Below are positions 18,942 to 28,876 of a stretch of 64,000 bases of DNA, piece by piece. The notes below the pieces were generated by a model, which was given only the letters and a program-made list of their open reading frames with translations, was not told the DNA's origin and searched no databases. Each line of letters opens with the position of its first letter. The first letter of the stretch is position 1. The DNA comes from an uncultured Eubacteriales bacterium (GTDB lineage: Bacteria > Bacillota > Clostridia > Christensenellales > Pumilibacteraceae), in NCBI GenBank assembly GCA_900543755.1, contig UQSP01000005.1:1-64000 (forward strand). Direction: 5' to 3'. The position numbers were made by a program, and so were the translations under genes.

Positions 18942-19058
18942 GAAAATTTTGGTCAATATTAATAAAAAACTGTTCCAAAAAGCCTTTTTTGGGCAAAAAC
19001 ACGCGAAAAACACCCATTTTCTTCATTTGACTGAATTGTCGAAAAAAACCGTATTTTC

Positions 19059-19139
19059 TTGACAAAACCCGTCCCGACGTTTTATAATATAGTCGGTTAA
19101 AGTGTTCGACGGGGCAAAGGTGCTTCACCTTTCTCCGTC
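19059..19139 (+). promoter_or_regulatory. promoter and leader hairpin before the small repeat lipoprotein
   Basis: TTGACA (19059-19064), an 18-base spacer and TATAAT (19083-19088) are a near-consensus promoter. Just past the expected start, GACGG...AAAGGTG (from 19108) pairs with CACCTTT...CCGTC (to 19139) around a 3-base loop, followed by TTTTAC. It could be a weak attenuator or a 5' stabilising hairpin. Confidence 0.55.
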
Positions 19140-19190
19140 TTTTACACTCAAGGCAAGGACTTAAACCTCAAGCGGAAGGAAAAAGAAAAA

Positions 19191-20297
19191 TTGAAATATT
19201 CAATCAAAAAGTTAATAACCGCGGCAACGCTTGCGCTTATCCTCATGTTTACGCTTGCGGCTTGCGGGGGCAAATCCGAAGAAAAGCCTTACGATTTTCT
19301 GGTTACTTTTAATTATAACGTCGGCAACCTCGAGGCTAACTGCCCCGACCAGTACCTGGGCGTCATGGAAGGCGGTAAAGTGGCTATTAAGCCCGGCTAT
19401 AACGAGTCTTTCAAAGAGCAGGAAGTCCTCGGCTATTATCTCGAGGGCTGGTATCTTCCCAAGCTTGACGAATCGGGCAACCCCGTAGTGGGCGAGGATA
19501 ACCGCGTAGTGCTGGATACCAGGTGGGATTTTGCCACGGGTACCGTTTCCGCCGACATGACCCTTTACGCCAATCTCGTCAGAAGGCCTTCGCTTATTAT
19601 TACGGGCGGCGACGAGGACGTCGTATTTACGGGCAAACCCGACGACGTAAGGAGCGAACCTTCTTCTTATTGGCAGCCTAAAAAGGAAGGCTGGACGTTC
19701 TACGGCTACTATGCCGACGAAGATTACCGGACGCCTTTCAGCTGGCCTTATGTTTTCGGCACCGAGGACAAGACCGTCTACGCAAAGTTTATCGAGGGCG
19801 AGTGGGCTATCGTGAAGGACGCGGCAGGTTTTAAAGCCGCGGCAAGCGCCTCCCAAAACGTCTACATCGACGCGGATATCGACTTTTCGGACACGGATTG
19901 GAGCGTTATTTACAACTTTGCAGGCAAAATCGAGGGCAACGGACATTCTCTTACGGGTATCAAGGCGACTTTCACCGCAAACAAAACCACCAGGAATTTC
20001 GGGCTTTTCGCTTCCGTTAAGAGCACCGCGGTAATACGGAACGTCAAATTCGTGGGAGTAGAGGCGGTGTTCAACGCGTCCATAAATACTTCCGTGCCTT
20101 ATCAGGCGGCGCTTTTTGCGCATACCATCGAAAACGGAGCCGCCATCACCGACGTTACCGTTACGGGCACTATCCGCAAGGGCAGCGTGGCAAGCGGTAT
20201 CCCTTACGAGCTTTTCGGCTTCTGCAGTCAAACCGATTTGTCGGGCGTTGACCTTACGGGCACCGATTACAGCGGCATAGAGGTTATAGAGGAGTAA
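19191..20297 (+). CDS. secreted lipoprotein with InlB-type repeats
   Basis: A signal peptide with lipobox (TLAAC, C25) precedes about 340 residues. Two regions have the Listeria-Bacteroides (InlB B-type) repeat look, e.g. GYYLEGWYLP then WDFATGTVSADMTLYANL, and again GWTFYGYYADEDYRTPFSWP then KTVYAKF. The C-terminal part (about 215-340) resembles GLUG-type beta-helix segments (GKIEGNGHSLTGI). The start is TTG at 19191, the only initiation codon fitting the GGAAGG-like site. These repeats occur in many surface proteins of gut Firmicutes; no function can be assigned. It lies between the giant protease and the Opp operon and has its own promoter. Confidence 0.75.
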   Translation: MKYSIKKLITAATLALILMFTLAACGGKSEEKPYDFLVTFNYNVGNLEANCPDQYLGVMEGGKVAIKPGYNESFKEQEVLGYYLEGWYLPKLDESGNPVVGEDNRVVLDTRWDFATGTVSADMTLYANLVRRPSLIITGGDEDVVFTGKPDDVRSEPSSYWQPKKEGWTFYGYYADEDYRTPFSWPYVFGTEDKTVYAKFIEGEWAIVKDAAGFKAAASASQNVYIDADIDFSDTDWSVIYNFAGKIEGNGHSLTGIKATFTANKTTRNFGLFASVKSTAVIRNVKFVGVEAVFNASINTSVPYQAALFAHTIENGAAITDVTVTGTIRKGSVASGIPYELFGFCSQTDLSGVDLTGTDYSGIEVIEE

Positions 20298-20345
20298 TTT
20301 TACAAAAATAATTCTGTTTTAACAAAAAAAATCAAAAAAACGTTG

Positions 20346-20392
20346 TTTTTATATAAAAACAGGTGCAGGAACGCATAAAGCGTTCCTGCACC
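20346..20392 (+). repeat. adjacent palindromes upstream of the Opp operon
   Basis: GTTTTTATATAAAAAC (20346-20361) is a perfect 16-base palindrome. Immediately after it, GGTGCAGGAACGC (20362-20374) and GCGTTCCTGCACC (20380-20392) form a perfect 13-bp hairpin with loop ATAAA. There is no T run on the plus strand, while the minus strand has TGTTTTTATA after the hairpin. It may be a minus-direction terminator, a leader structure of the Opp mRNA, or an operator. Confidence 0.75.
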
Positions 20393-20470
20393 GAAAGAAA
20401 GACATACTCTGTATTACATATATATATAAAAATCTTATCAAACCCTAATTGTAAAAGGAGAAAAGAAAAG

Positions 20471-23074
20471 ATGAAAAGCACTAAAGCGTTTTTCAGGATT
20501 GTAATAGCTTGCCTGCTTGCCGTAGTCATGACGTCGGCAGTAGTTGCGTGCAAGCCTAAAAACCCCGACAATTCTACCAATCAGAAGTATAACCCCGAGG
20601 AGCGTCCTCTCTCCATGAGTATTTCCACGCCCGACGGCGTTTTCAACCCGTTTTTCGCAACTTCCGCTTACGACTCCTCCATCGTGGGAATGACGCAGAT
20701 AAGCATGCTTTCCTCCGATAAAGAGGGCAACATCGTTTGCGGCGACAACGAGCCCGTCGTGGTCAAGGATTACCGCGTCACCACCAGTGCCGACGGCAGC
20801 AACACCGTTTACGAGTTTATCATCAAAAACGGCATCAAGTTCTCGGACGGCACGCCTCTTACCATAAAGGACGTACTTTTCAACCTTTACGTTTACCTCG
20901 ACCCCGCATATACGGGCAGCGCGACCATTTACTCCACCAAAATAGTGGGCCTTGAGCAGTACCGTATGCAGCGCGCCAGCTCCGACATCGGTGACGACGC
21001 CATGAGCGCGTTCGAGGATCAGTTCTACGATCAGGCAAAACAGCGCAGACTTGACCTTATTCAGTACGCAAAACTCGTCGACAGCACCGTTTCTTCTTCC
21101 GACAAGCCCGACGACATCTGGTCCGCGGAAGAGAAGGCCGACCTTGAAAAAGACTACGAGACCGTCGCCGTCGAGTTCCGTAAGGAGCTGGAGTCCGACT
21201 GGAACAACACCGACAAGGATTCCTACAAGGACTGGGGATTCACCGAAGTGTGGCAGATTTTCATGCTTAACGACGGACAGGATTCCTCGCTGCTGCTCAA
21301 AGACAGCCAGGGCAAGCTTGTAAAAGACGAAGACGGCAACTATCAGATAGACCCCGAGTACGCCGAGTACCTCAAGGAAGAAAAAGACCTGTGGCTTGCC
21401 GACAACGCGGGTAAGACCGATAAGGACTGGGCGATTGAGACCGTTTACGGCACCTACTTCCAGGAGGGCGAAACTTTCGCGCAGAAGATAAGAGGTATGT
21501 CGCTGGGCCTTGAACAGATTCTCACCGGCTGGGTTACCGCCGACACCATACTCGATATGTACGCCGCCGAAGCAAAGAGCGAACACTTCAAAGGCGTTGA
21601 CCGCGTCGTGCCCACCATCAGCGGCATCGACGGTACGGGTAAGACGAATACCGACTACCACGGCAACGCGCTGGGCGAGGAGCACGAAGTGCTTAAGATA
21701 ACCATCAAGGGCGTAGACCCCAAGGCTATCTGGAACTTTGCGTTCACCGTCGCGCCCATGCATTACTATTCTTCCACCAACTACAACGGCAAGGACTATA
21801 TTGCGGCGTTCGACCAGACCAAGGGCGAGTTCGGCCTTGAATTCGCGGACGTTGACTTTATGAACAACGTCATCAACGCACCCGAGAAAGTGGGCCTTCC
21901 CATGGGCGCGGGCACCTATAAGGCAAGCAACGCCACGGGTTCGGGTACCGTCACCGCAGATAACTTCTTCAACAACAACATGATTTACTTCGAGCGCAAC
22001 ACTTACTTCGAAACGGTAGGCAGCGGGCTCAGCAACGCTAAAATCAAATATTTAAGATACAAAGTCGTCGAAACCGACCAGATCATAAACGCGCTTGCAA
22101 ACGGCGACATCGACTTCGGCGATCCCAGCGCAACGCAGGAAAACATCGCCGCGCTCAATGCAAGCGGCGTCGCGCATAAGGAAGTTTATACGTCAGGTTA
22201 CGGCTACGTGGGCATCAACCCCCGTTTCGTCCCCGACGTCACCGTCCGCCGCGCGATAATGAAGGCGATGAACACTTCCATCATCACGCAGAACTACTAC
22301 AAGGGCGGACTTGCGGAGCTTATCTGGCGCCCCATGTCCACCACTTCCTGGGCTTATCCCAAGGGCTGCACGGTGTTTAAAGACGAAAGCAAGGGACTTG
22401 ACTACTCGTTCGACTCCACGGGCCAGTATATAAAGGAAATGATCGAGGGCGCGGGCTACACGCTTAACTCCGAGGGTATTTACCAGAAGGAAATCGCGGG
22501 CTTCGGCACCGACGTACTTGACTACAAGTTCACGATAGCGGGCGGCACCAACGACCACCCCGCATACGCCATGTTCCTTGAGGCGGCAAACATTCTCAAC
22601 AACAAGTGCGGCGGCTTCAACGTCAAAGTGGTGACTTCCACCACCGCGCTTTCCGACCTTACCACCGGTAAGCTGGCCGTCTGGGCGGCAGCGTGGTCTT
22701 CGACAATCGACCCCGACATGTACCAGATTTACCACAAGGATTCGCTGGCTACTTCCGTAAACAACTGGGGCTACAAACAGATAAAACTTGATAAATACGG
22801 CGAGGCTTACAGCGACGAATGGTTGCTGGTCGACGAGCTCAGCTCTCTCATCGACGCGGGCCGCGAAACCGTGGACCAGGAGGAGAGAAAGGCGATTTAC
22901 GCTGACGCTCTGGACGTCATTATGGAGCTTGCGGTGGAAATGCCCACTTATCAGAGAAAGGATATGTCCGCATATAACTCCGAACTTATTAACGAAAGCA
23001 CTCTTACGCCCGATAGCGACCTTTCGCCCTACAACGGACTTATTTCGCGCATCTGGGAAGTAAATTACAATTGA
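20471..23074 (+). CDS. oligopeptide ABC importer substrate-binding lipoprotein (SBP family 5), oversized
   Basis: A signal peptide with lipobox (AVVAC, C27) leads into a family-5 solute-binding fold: an early PLSMSISTPDGVFNPFFATS strand, IKNGIKFSDGTPLTIKDVLF near 140-160, and a late WSSTIDPDMYQIYHKDS segment. At 867 residues it is about 300 longer than typical OppA/DppA (around 540). The excess is concentrated in an acidic, Lys/Asp/Glu-rich insertion near residues 175-400. The true start is ATG 20471, after AAAAGGAG. It is the first gene of a five-gene operon with two permeases and two ATPases. Peptides are the likely substrate. Confidence 0.9.
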   Translation: MKSTKAFFRIVIACLLAVVMTSAVVACKPKNPDNSTNQKYNPEERPLSMSISTPDGVFNPFFATSAYDSSIVGMTQISMLSSDKEGNIVCGDNEPVVVKDYRVTTSADGSNTVYEFIIKNGIKFSDGTPLTIKDVLFNLYVYLDPAYTGSATIYSTKIVGLEQYRMQRASSDIGDDAMSAFEDQFYDQAKQRRLDLIQYAKLVDSTVSSSDKPDDIWSAEEKADLEKDYETVAVEFRKELESDWNNTDKDSYKDWGFTEVWQIFMLNDGQDSSLLLKDSQGKLVKDEDGNYQIDPEYAEYLKEEKDLWLADNAGKTDKDWAIETVYGTYFQEGETFAQKIRGMSLGLEQILTGWVTADTILDMYAAEAKSEHFKGVDRVVPTISGIDGTGKTNTDYHGNALGEEHEVLKITIKGVDPKAIWNFAFTVAPMHYYSSTNYNGKDYIAAFDQTKGEFGLEFADVDFMNNVINAPEKVGLPMGAGTYKASNATGSGTVTADNFFNNNMIYFERNTYFETVGSGLSNAKIKYLRYKVVETDQIINALANGDIDFGDPSATQENIAALNASGVAHKEVYTSGYGYVGINPRFVPDVTVRRAIMKAMNTSIITQNYYKGGLAELIWRPMSTTSWAYPKGCTVFKDESKGLDYSFDSTGQYIKEMIEGAGYTLNSEGIYQKEIAGFGTDVLDYKFTIAGGTNDHPAYAMFLEAANILNNKCGGFNVKVVTSTTALSDLTTGKLAVWAAAWSSTIDPDMYQIYHKDSLATSVNNWGYKQIKLDKYGEAYSDEWLLVDELSSLIDAGRETVDQEERKAIYADALDVIMELAVEMPTYQRKDMSAYNSELINESTLTPDSDLSPYNGLISRIWEVNYN

Positions 23075-23143
23075 TAAACTTTGTTTTCGTCCGCTGCCCG
23101 AGGGAATAGTCCCCGGGCGCGTGCGGAAAAGGCAGGACAAACA

Positions 23144-24586
23144 GTGGATATGTTAAAATACATCGTAAAGCGGCTTTTGATGGCGCTCCTGATACTATTC
23201 GGCGTGTCTATCATTATTTATGCCCTTGCGCGCACCATGCCCACGGACTTCGTCGACAATCAGTATTCGTCGGCGCTTGCCCAGGGCACCATGCAGCAGG
23301 AGGACGTAGACCGCATCAAGGAGCTTTACGGGCTTTCCATGCCCGACGCTTTTCTTTCTGTCGAGATTCAGGGCGAAGGCAGTGATTTCGCGGGCGAAAA
23401 GTTTACCAAAAACGCCAGAAAAGACGATTACGAAGAAGTCGTCGGCGGAGAAAATTCCTCCTCCGCGGACGAGAGTATCTTGACCCGCGCCGAGTGGTAC
23501 GAGGGTTCTTACGACAGCGGAAAACTGCGTCTTTACCTTAACGAGGACTTCACTTACAACGTTTACCGCGTGGAAAGCAAAGGCATGGCGGTCGAAGGGG
23601 AAGAGAATACTACCGAAAACAACGAGGAAACCGAAGACGATACCGTCGTAACCATCGACGAAGTACTTACGCTTCTTGAAAGCGGTACATACTCGATAGA
23701 CGAGGGCGGAAACCTTGTCATGACGAAAAACGGCGCGACTTTCTCCGCCGCCGTCAAATACCGCGAGGCGGGCTTCTGGGACAAAACGGGCAGCATACTC
23801 GGCGGATACTTCAAATGGCTTTTCAACATTCTCAAGGGCGATTTGGGAATGTCGTTCAAATACAAAAAACCCGTTGAGGACGTTATTTTCCAGAATATGG
23901 GCATTTCGTTCGCGATTGCGTTTATCGCAACGATACTGCAGTTCGTAATAGCCATTCCTCTCGGAATAAAGGCGGCAACTCACCAGTACGGCGTCATCGA
24001 CTATACCGTTACGGTGCTTACCATGATGGGCATAAGCCTGCCCACGTTCTTCCTGGCGGCGATTTTCATCCGCGTGTTTGCAGTCCAGCTGGGCTGGTTC
24101 GAGGTAGGCGGCCTTGTGTCCGCGTCGCTTCCCATGAATGCGTCGTGGATAGTGCGCATTGGCGATATGCTGTGGCACATGGTATTGCCCATGACCGTTC
24201 TGGTTATACTGAGTATAGGCTCTCTTATGCGCTATACCCGTACAAACACGCTGGAAGTACTCAATTCAGACTACATACGCACTGCCCGCGCCAAGGGATT
24301 AAGCGAACATACCGTCATCTATAAACACGCATTCCGCAACACCATGGTGCCCATCGTTACCATGATGGCGGGTATTCTACCGGGGCTTTTCGGCGGAGCG
24401 ATGATTACCGAGACGGTTTTTTCCATACCCGGCATAGGCAAGCTTGCTTACGACGCTCTGGTCGTGGCGGACGTGCCGTTTATAATGGGCTACAATATGT
24501 TCCTGGCAATACTGACGGTAATAGGTACGCTGCTGAGCGACCTTATGTACGCGGTCGTCGACCCGCGCGTCAAACTGGGTAAATAG
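23144..24586 (+). CDS. oppB: peptide ABC importer permease, OppB/DppB type
   Basis: The first membrane helix (MLKYIVKRLLMALLILFGVS) and the C-terminal permease core with the EAA-type loop (SDYIRTARAKGLSEHTVIYKHAFRNT) identify an OppB/DppB subunit. Typical members have about 310 residues; this one has about 480. The extra 140 or so, between RIKELYGLS and YFKWLFNILKGDLGMSF, would be extracellular, acidic and threonine-rich. Start: GTG 23144 has AAGGCAGGA at ideal distance, and ATG 23150 is the alternative. The small 69-bp gap to the binding-protein gene indicates one operon. Confidence 0.9.
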   Translation: MDMLKYIVKRLLMALLILFGVSIIIYALARTMPTDFVDNQYSSALAQGTMQQEDVDRIKELYGLSMPDAFLSVEIQGEGSDFAGEKFTKNARKDDYEEVVGGENSSSADESILTRAEWYEGSYDSGKLRLYLNEDFTYNVYRVESKGMAVEGEENTTENNEETEDDTVVTIDEVLTLLESGTYSIDEGGNLVMTKNGATFSAAVKYREAGFWDKTGSILGGYFKWLFNILKGDLGMSFKYKKPVEDVIFQNMGISFAIAFIATILQFVIAIPLGIKAATHQYGVIDYTVTVLTMMGISLPTFFLAAIFIRVFAVQLGWFEVGGLVSASLPMNASWIVRIGDMLWHMVLPMTVLVILSIGSLMRYTRTNTLEVLNSDYIRTARAKGLSEHTVIYKHAFRNTMVPIVTMMAGILPGLFGGAMITETVFSIPGIGKLAYDALVVADVPFIMGYNMFLAILTVIGTLLSDLMYAVVDPRVKLGK

Positions 24587-24598
24587 GAGGTAAGAAAA

Positions 24599-25738
24599 AT
24601 GGAAGATAAAGAATTCGTTAATCTTACCCCCGAAACGGAAAACATGGTTGAAAATTCCGCGGCCGAAAACGAGGAACTGCTTTCCGCAGACGTTATTCCC
24701 GACGAAAAAACTGCCGCTACCGAAGCCGCAATGGAAGAGGAAATCTCCGCGATAGAGGCGGCAACCGACCGCACTTTAAGCCCGGGACGGCTGGTAATGA
24801 AGCGGTTTTTCCGCTCTAAGCTCAGTATGACGGGGCTTATCATACTCATCGTGCTGTTCGTGTTTTCTTTCCTCGGCCCCTTGTGTACGTTTTTGCCCTT
24901 TATCTGGCCCGAACAGACTTCGGACTACTCCAGCAGCGTTCGCGAAGAATACTTCACCGAAGTAAAGGTCCCCGAAACGGGCGAAAGCGTTTACGTTGTC
25001 ACTTACTCCGAGCCCAGCAACTATCTCAAACCTTCGATTACTCACCTTCTGGGTACGGACGACAAGGGTTACGACGTGTTTACGCGGCTTATGTACGGCG
25101 GCAGAATCTCGCTGACCGTGGGCTTCGTCGTCGTAATACTGGAAACGATTATAGGAATTATACTGGGCGGACTTGCGGGCTACTTCGGCAAGTGGGTGGA
25201 CCAGCTTATAATGCGAATAGTGGATATTTTCAACTGCGTGCCTACGCTTCCCATGCTGATGATAGTGGGCGTCGCGCTTGAGGCCAACGACATCGACGGC
25301 ATAGCCAAACTCTACATAATGATGGCAATGCTTACCCTGTTCGGGTGGGCGGGCACGGCAAGGCTGGTGCGCGGCCAGATTCTGTCGCTCCGAGAACAGG
25401 AATTCATGATAAGCGCGGAAGCCGCCGGACTTCCCGTATGGCGGAAAATATTCCGGCACCTCATTCCCAACGTCATGCCTCAATTAATCGTGTCCATGAC
25501 TCTGGGGTTAGGCGGAATAATTCTTACGGAGGCGACTTTGGGCTACCTCGGCATAGGGCTTCCGTCCGTATATGCCACCTGGGGCAACATGATAAACGCC
25601 GCCGCAAACAACACCGCTTTAAGGCTTTATCCCAATCTTTGGGTTTCGCCGGGCATTTGCATAGTGCTTGCCGTGCTTGCGTTCAACTTTGTGGGCGACG
25701 GCTTAAGGGACGCTTTTGATCCCAAGTCCAGGAGGTAA
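24599..25738 (+). CDS. oppC: peptide ABC importer permease, OppC/DppC type
   Basis: This 379-residue OppC-type permease has an N-terminal cytoplasmic acidic extension (about 1-60, alternating Glu and Ala), a first helix near 75-100, and the canonical HLLGTDDKGYDVFTRLMYGGRISL sequence before helix 2. The EAA-type loop is EFMISAEAAGLPVWRKIFRHLIPN. Between helix 1 and the canonical sequence lies a short extra extracellular stretch (about 105-140). It forms the membrane channel with OppB. ATG is 6 bases after GGAGG and 12 bases after the oppB stop. Confidence 0.92.
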   Translation: MEDKEFVNLTPETENMVENSAAENEELLSADVIPDEKTAATEAAMEEEISAIEAATDRTLSPGRLVMKRFFRSKLSMTGLIILIVLFVFSFLGPLCTFLPFIWPEQTSDYSSSVREEYFTEVKVPETGESVYVVTYSEPSNYLKPSITHLLGTDDKGYDVFTRLMYGGRISLTVGFVVVILETIIGIILGGLAGYFGKWVDQLIMRIVDIFNCVPTLPMLMIVGVALEANDIDGIAKLYIMMAMLTLFGWAGTARLVRGQILSLREQEFMISAEAAGLPVWRKIFRHLIPNVMPQLIVSMTLGLGGIILTEATLGYLGIGLPSVYATWGNMINAAANNTALRLYPNLWVSPGICIVLAVLAFNFVGDGLRDAFDPKSRR

Positions 25739-25742
25739 GCGC

Positions 25743-27656
25743 ATGGCAAAAGACAACAAACATTACATATCCGCACGCGAATCGCGCGACATAGCACGCG
25801 AAAACAGCCGCACCATACGCGAACTTCAGAAAAAACGCGCCGCTTATAAACGCGAGGATTACGTTACAAATATGCGCGACCCCGCCAATATCGTGGAGTT
25901 CGAAAACCTTCACACCTACTTCTATACGGACAACGGCGTGGTAAAGGCGGTCAACGGCGTTTCGTTCGACATTCCTCAAGGCTCCACCGTGGGCGTGGTG
26001 GGAGAGTCGGGCTGCGGCAAATCCGTCACCAGCCTTTCGCTCATGCAGCTTGTGCAGGCTCCCGCAGGACAGATTGTGGACGGCAGCATCCGCTTCCGCA
26101 CCACCGTAAGGACGCGCGTGGGCAAAAAGCCGCTCATGATAAATGCGGACGACGAAAAATTCCGCATCGAATTCGACCTTTCGGGTACGCCCGTGGCGAT
26201 TCAGGCGGCGGACAAATCGGGCAATCCCGTTTATATCGTCAAAAAAGATAAAACTACAGCCGCCGCGGGCGAACCGGAACAAGCCGCCGCAGGCTCCGCT
26301 CCGCTTATGGTTGCTTTAACCGAGCATAACCTTAACGCCGTCAGGGACGAGGCGGGCAAAATCACTGCCGTTCAGGCGGTGGATAAAAAGGGTAATCCCC
26401 TGTCCGTCACGGCAAAAGTTCCGCTTATGCTGGAAGAAACGGACGAAAACGGCAAAACGGTTTCGGTGCAGGCGGTGGACAAAAAGGGCAGACCGCGTTT
26501 TATCGACGAGTACACTACTCACGAAGAAGTCGTGGACGTAGCCAAGATGCCTCTTTCGGAAATGTCCTCCATTCGCGGCAGAGAAATCGCAATGATATTC
26601 CAGGAGCCCATGACAAGTCTTAACCCCGTGTTTACCGTGGGTTATCAGCTGGACGAGGTTACGCTGCTTCACGAGACGGGCGCGGACAAACAATACGCCA
26701 AAAAGCGCAGTATCGAAATGCTGGAACTTGTGGGCATAGCCATGCCCGAACATGTGTATAAGTCCTATCCGCATCAGCTTTCGGGCGGTATGCGCCAGCG
26801 CGTCATGATAGCAATGGCTCTTTGCTGCAACCCCAAGCTTATCATCGCGGACGAACCTACTACCGCTTTGGACGTCACCATTCAGGCGCAGATACTTGAC
26901 CTTTTGCGCGACGTAAAGAAAAAGATAAGCGGCAGTATCATGCTTATCACGCACGACCTCGGCGTCATCGCGGAAATGGTGGATTACGTCGTCGTCATGT
27001 ACGCCGGCAGAATCGTGGAAAAAGGCACGGTGGAGGAGATTTTCAAAAATCCCATGCACCCCTATACGATAGGGTTGCAAAAAAGCAAGCCCGTCGTCGG
27101 CAGAGAAATCGACCGTCTTTACAGCATTCCGGGCAACGTTCCCAACCCCATAAATATGCCGTCCACCTGTTATTTTTCGGACAGATGCGACCGCCGCTGC
27201 GACAAGTGCGCCGGAGATTATCCGCCCATGATACAGGTTTCGCCCACGCACAGCGTCGCTTGCTGGCTTTACGACGGCGCTGCGAAAGATAAAACCCAAA
27301 AGGCGGAGAAAGCCGAAAGGGTTGTTAAAACCGAAAAAGCCGATAAAACGTTGAATGCCGAAAAGGTTGTTAAAGCCGAAAAAGCCGATAAAACGTTGAA
27401 AGCCGAAAAGGTTGTTAAAACCGAAAAAGCCAATAAAACGTTGAAAGTCGATAAGGTTGTTAAAACCGAAAAAGCCGATAAAACGTTGAAAGCCGATAAG
27501 GTTGTTAAAACCGAAAAAGCCGATAAAGCGGAGAAAGCCGAAAAGGTTGTTAAAACCGAAAAAGCCGATAAAGCGTTGAAAGCCGAAAAGACCGAAAAGG
27601 CGGAGAAAACGGTCAAAACCGAAAATAAAAGCGCGCGCGGGAGGAAAAAACAATGA
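25743..27656 (+). CDS. oppD: peptide ABC importer ATPase, OppD type, with internal insertion and Lys-rich tail
   Basis: Start ATG 25743 follows AGGAGG and lies 4 bases after oppC. ATPase motifs: Walker A GESGCGKS (87-94), Q-loop FQEP (Q287), signature LSGGM (346-350), Walker B LIIADE (366-371), switch H404. The oligopeptide-transporter C-terminal cysteine cluster ([14 protein letters not shown]) follows. Two features are abnormal. About 150 residues (117-265) are inserted between Walker A and the Q-loop, with three imperfect repeats sharing a PLM...[10 protein letters not shown] pattern. Residues about 525-637 are a Lys-rich tandem repeat tail. All catalytic motifs are intact, so it is probably active. 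Confidence 0.9.
   Translation: MAKDNKHYISARESRDIARENSRTIRELQKKRAAYKREDYVTNMRDPANIVEFENLHTYFYTDNGVVKAVNGVSFDIPQGSTVGVVGESGCGKSVTSLSLMQLVQAPAGQIVDGSIRFRTTVRTRVGKKPLMINADDEKFRIEFDLSGTPVAIQAADKSGNPVYIVKKDKTTAAAGEPEQAAAGSAPLMVALTEHNLNAVRDEAGKITAVQAVDKKGNPLSVTAKVPLMLEETDENGKTVSVQAVDKKGRPRFIDEYTTHEEVVDVAKMPLSEMSSIRGREIAMIFQEPMTSLNPVFTVGYQLDEVTLLHETGADKQYAKKRSIEMLELVGIAMPEHVYKSYPHQLSGGMRQRVMIAMALCCNPKLIIADEPTTALDVTIQAQILDLLRDVKKKISGSIMLITHDLGVIAEMVDYVVVMYAGRIVEKGTVEEIFKNPMHPYTIGLQKSKPVVGREIDRLYSIPGNVPNPINMPSTCYFSDRCDRRCDKCAGDYPPMIQVSPTHSVACWLYDGAAKDKTQKAEKAERVVKTEKADKTLNAEKVVKAEKADKTLKAEKVVKTEKANKTLKVDKVVKTEKADKTLKADKVVKTEKADKAEKAEKVVKTEKADKALKAEKTEKAEKTVKTENKSARGRKKQ
27315..27584 (+). repeat. 45-bp tandem repeat (six copies) encoding the OppD tail
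   Basis: Six consecutive 45-base units encode 15-residue repeats of the form [15 protein letters not shown], with single substitutions, followed by a degenerate seventh. The high nucleotide identity between copies implies recent slippage or recombination, so copy number may vary between strains. Confidence 0.9.
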
Positions 27657-28735
27657 AAGACAAACGTTTTTATGCTCCCGACAGCGGGGCGGATATGGTT
27701 TCGGACGCGGTTAACGCGGCGGCTTTGACGGGCGCAAACGCAGTTTCGGGTGCGGATGGCAATCCCGAATACCTCTTACAGGTAAAAAACCTTAAAAAAT
27801 ACTTCCCCATAGGCAAAAGCTTTTTGAAGAAGAACCGCGCGTTTTTAAAGGCGGTTGACGGCGTGTCTTTCAATCTTTCCTCGGGCAAAACCGTGGGAAT
27901 AGTGGGAGAGTCGGGCTGCGGCAAAACCACTATGGGCCGCACCATATTAAGGCTTTACGACGTCACCGAGGGGCAGATTATTTTCGAGGGCAGGGACATC
28001 GCTAACCTTAAAGGCGAAGCGTTGAGAAAAATCCGTCCGTCTTTCCAGATGATTTTCCAGGACCCCTATTCGTCGCTTTCTCCCAGGCTTAACGTCGGCG
28101 AAATAATCGGGGAGGCGGTAAGGGTACACAACATCGTACCCAAGTCGGATTACAAGGATTACATCATCGACATCATGCGCAAGTGCGGACTTCAGCCCCA
28201 TTACTTCGAGCGTTATCCTCACGAGTTCTCGGGCGGTCAGCGTCAGCGTATCTGTATCGCCAAAGCGCTTGCCTTAAAGCCCAAACTTGTAATCTGCGAC
28301 GAGCCCGTTTCCGCTTTGGACGTGTCCATTCAGGCGCAGGTCATAAACCTTTTCAAAGACCTGCAGGAGCAGAATAACCTGGCTTACATATTCATATCGC
28401 ACGACCTTTCCGTCGTAGAGCATATTTCCGACGAGGTAGGAGTCATGTATCTCGGCAGCATGGTGGAGTTTGGCAAGAAAAAAGACCTTTTCGATAATCC
28501 CATGCACCCGTACACGACGGCGCTGTTTTCGGCGGTGCCCGTGCCCGACCCGGACGTAAAGATGAAGCGAATCATTCTCGAAGGGGACATTCCTTCCCCC
28601 GCGAATCCGCCGTCGGGATGTAAGTTCCATACCCGCTGCAACCGCTGTATGGACATCTGCAGGGAAAAGGAGCCCGTATTCAAAGACTACGGCAACGGAC
28701 ACTTCGTCGCCTGCCACCTTTATCCGCAGGACTGA
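27653..28735 (+). CDS. oppF: peptide ABC importer ATPase, OppF type
   Basis: This 360-residue ATPase has Walker A GESGCGKT near residue 85, signature SGGQRQR near 186, Walker B LVICDEP and switch SHD, plus the C-terminal peptide-transporter cysteine cluster ([14 protein letters not shown]). It is of normal length, without the insertion seen in OppD. Its ATG overlaps the oppD stop (ATGA), preceded by GGGAGG inside oppD, so the two ATPases are translationally coupled and should form a heterodimer. The following 141 bp contain a CGCCCG/CGGGCG hairpin (28750-28782) without a T run. Confidence 0.94.
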   Translation: MKDKRFYAPDSGADMVSDAVNAAALTGANAVSGADGNPEYLLQVKNLKKYFPIGKSFLKKNRAFLKAVDGVSFNLSSGKTVGIVGESGCGKTTMGRTILRLYDVTEGQIIFEGRDIANLKGEALRKIRPSFQMIFQDPYSSLSPRLNVGEIIGEAVRVHNIVPKSDYKDYIIDIMRKCGLQPHYFERYPHEFSGGQRQRICIAKALALKPKLVICDEPVSALDVSIQAQVINLFKDLQEQNNLAYIFISHDLSVVEHISDEVGVMYLGSMVEFGKKKDLFDNPMHPYTTALFSAVPVPDPDVKMKRIILEGDIPSPANPPSGCKFHTRCNRCMDICREKEPVFKDYGNGHFVACHLYPQD

Positions 28736-28876
28736 CGGGAAAAGACGTCGCCCGTTTCGTTTAGGGAAATTCGTTCGGGCGGCAGAAAAAGCCGATTTTA
28801 CCCGCAGTGAGAAAATTTTTTTAGCGGAAGCAATTTGTGCAATATCAGCAAGGCAGTAATTTTTACGGAGAATATC

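Noticed and set aside
20438..21763. Long open frame antisense to the binding-protein gene (and similar antisense frames over upp, the permeases and the repeat lipoproteins)
   Set aside because: These are by-products of the codon bias of the true genes; they lack ribosome sites, promoters and recognisable domains.
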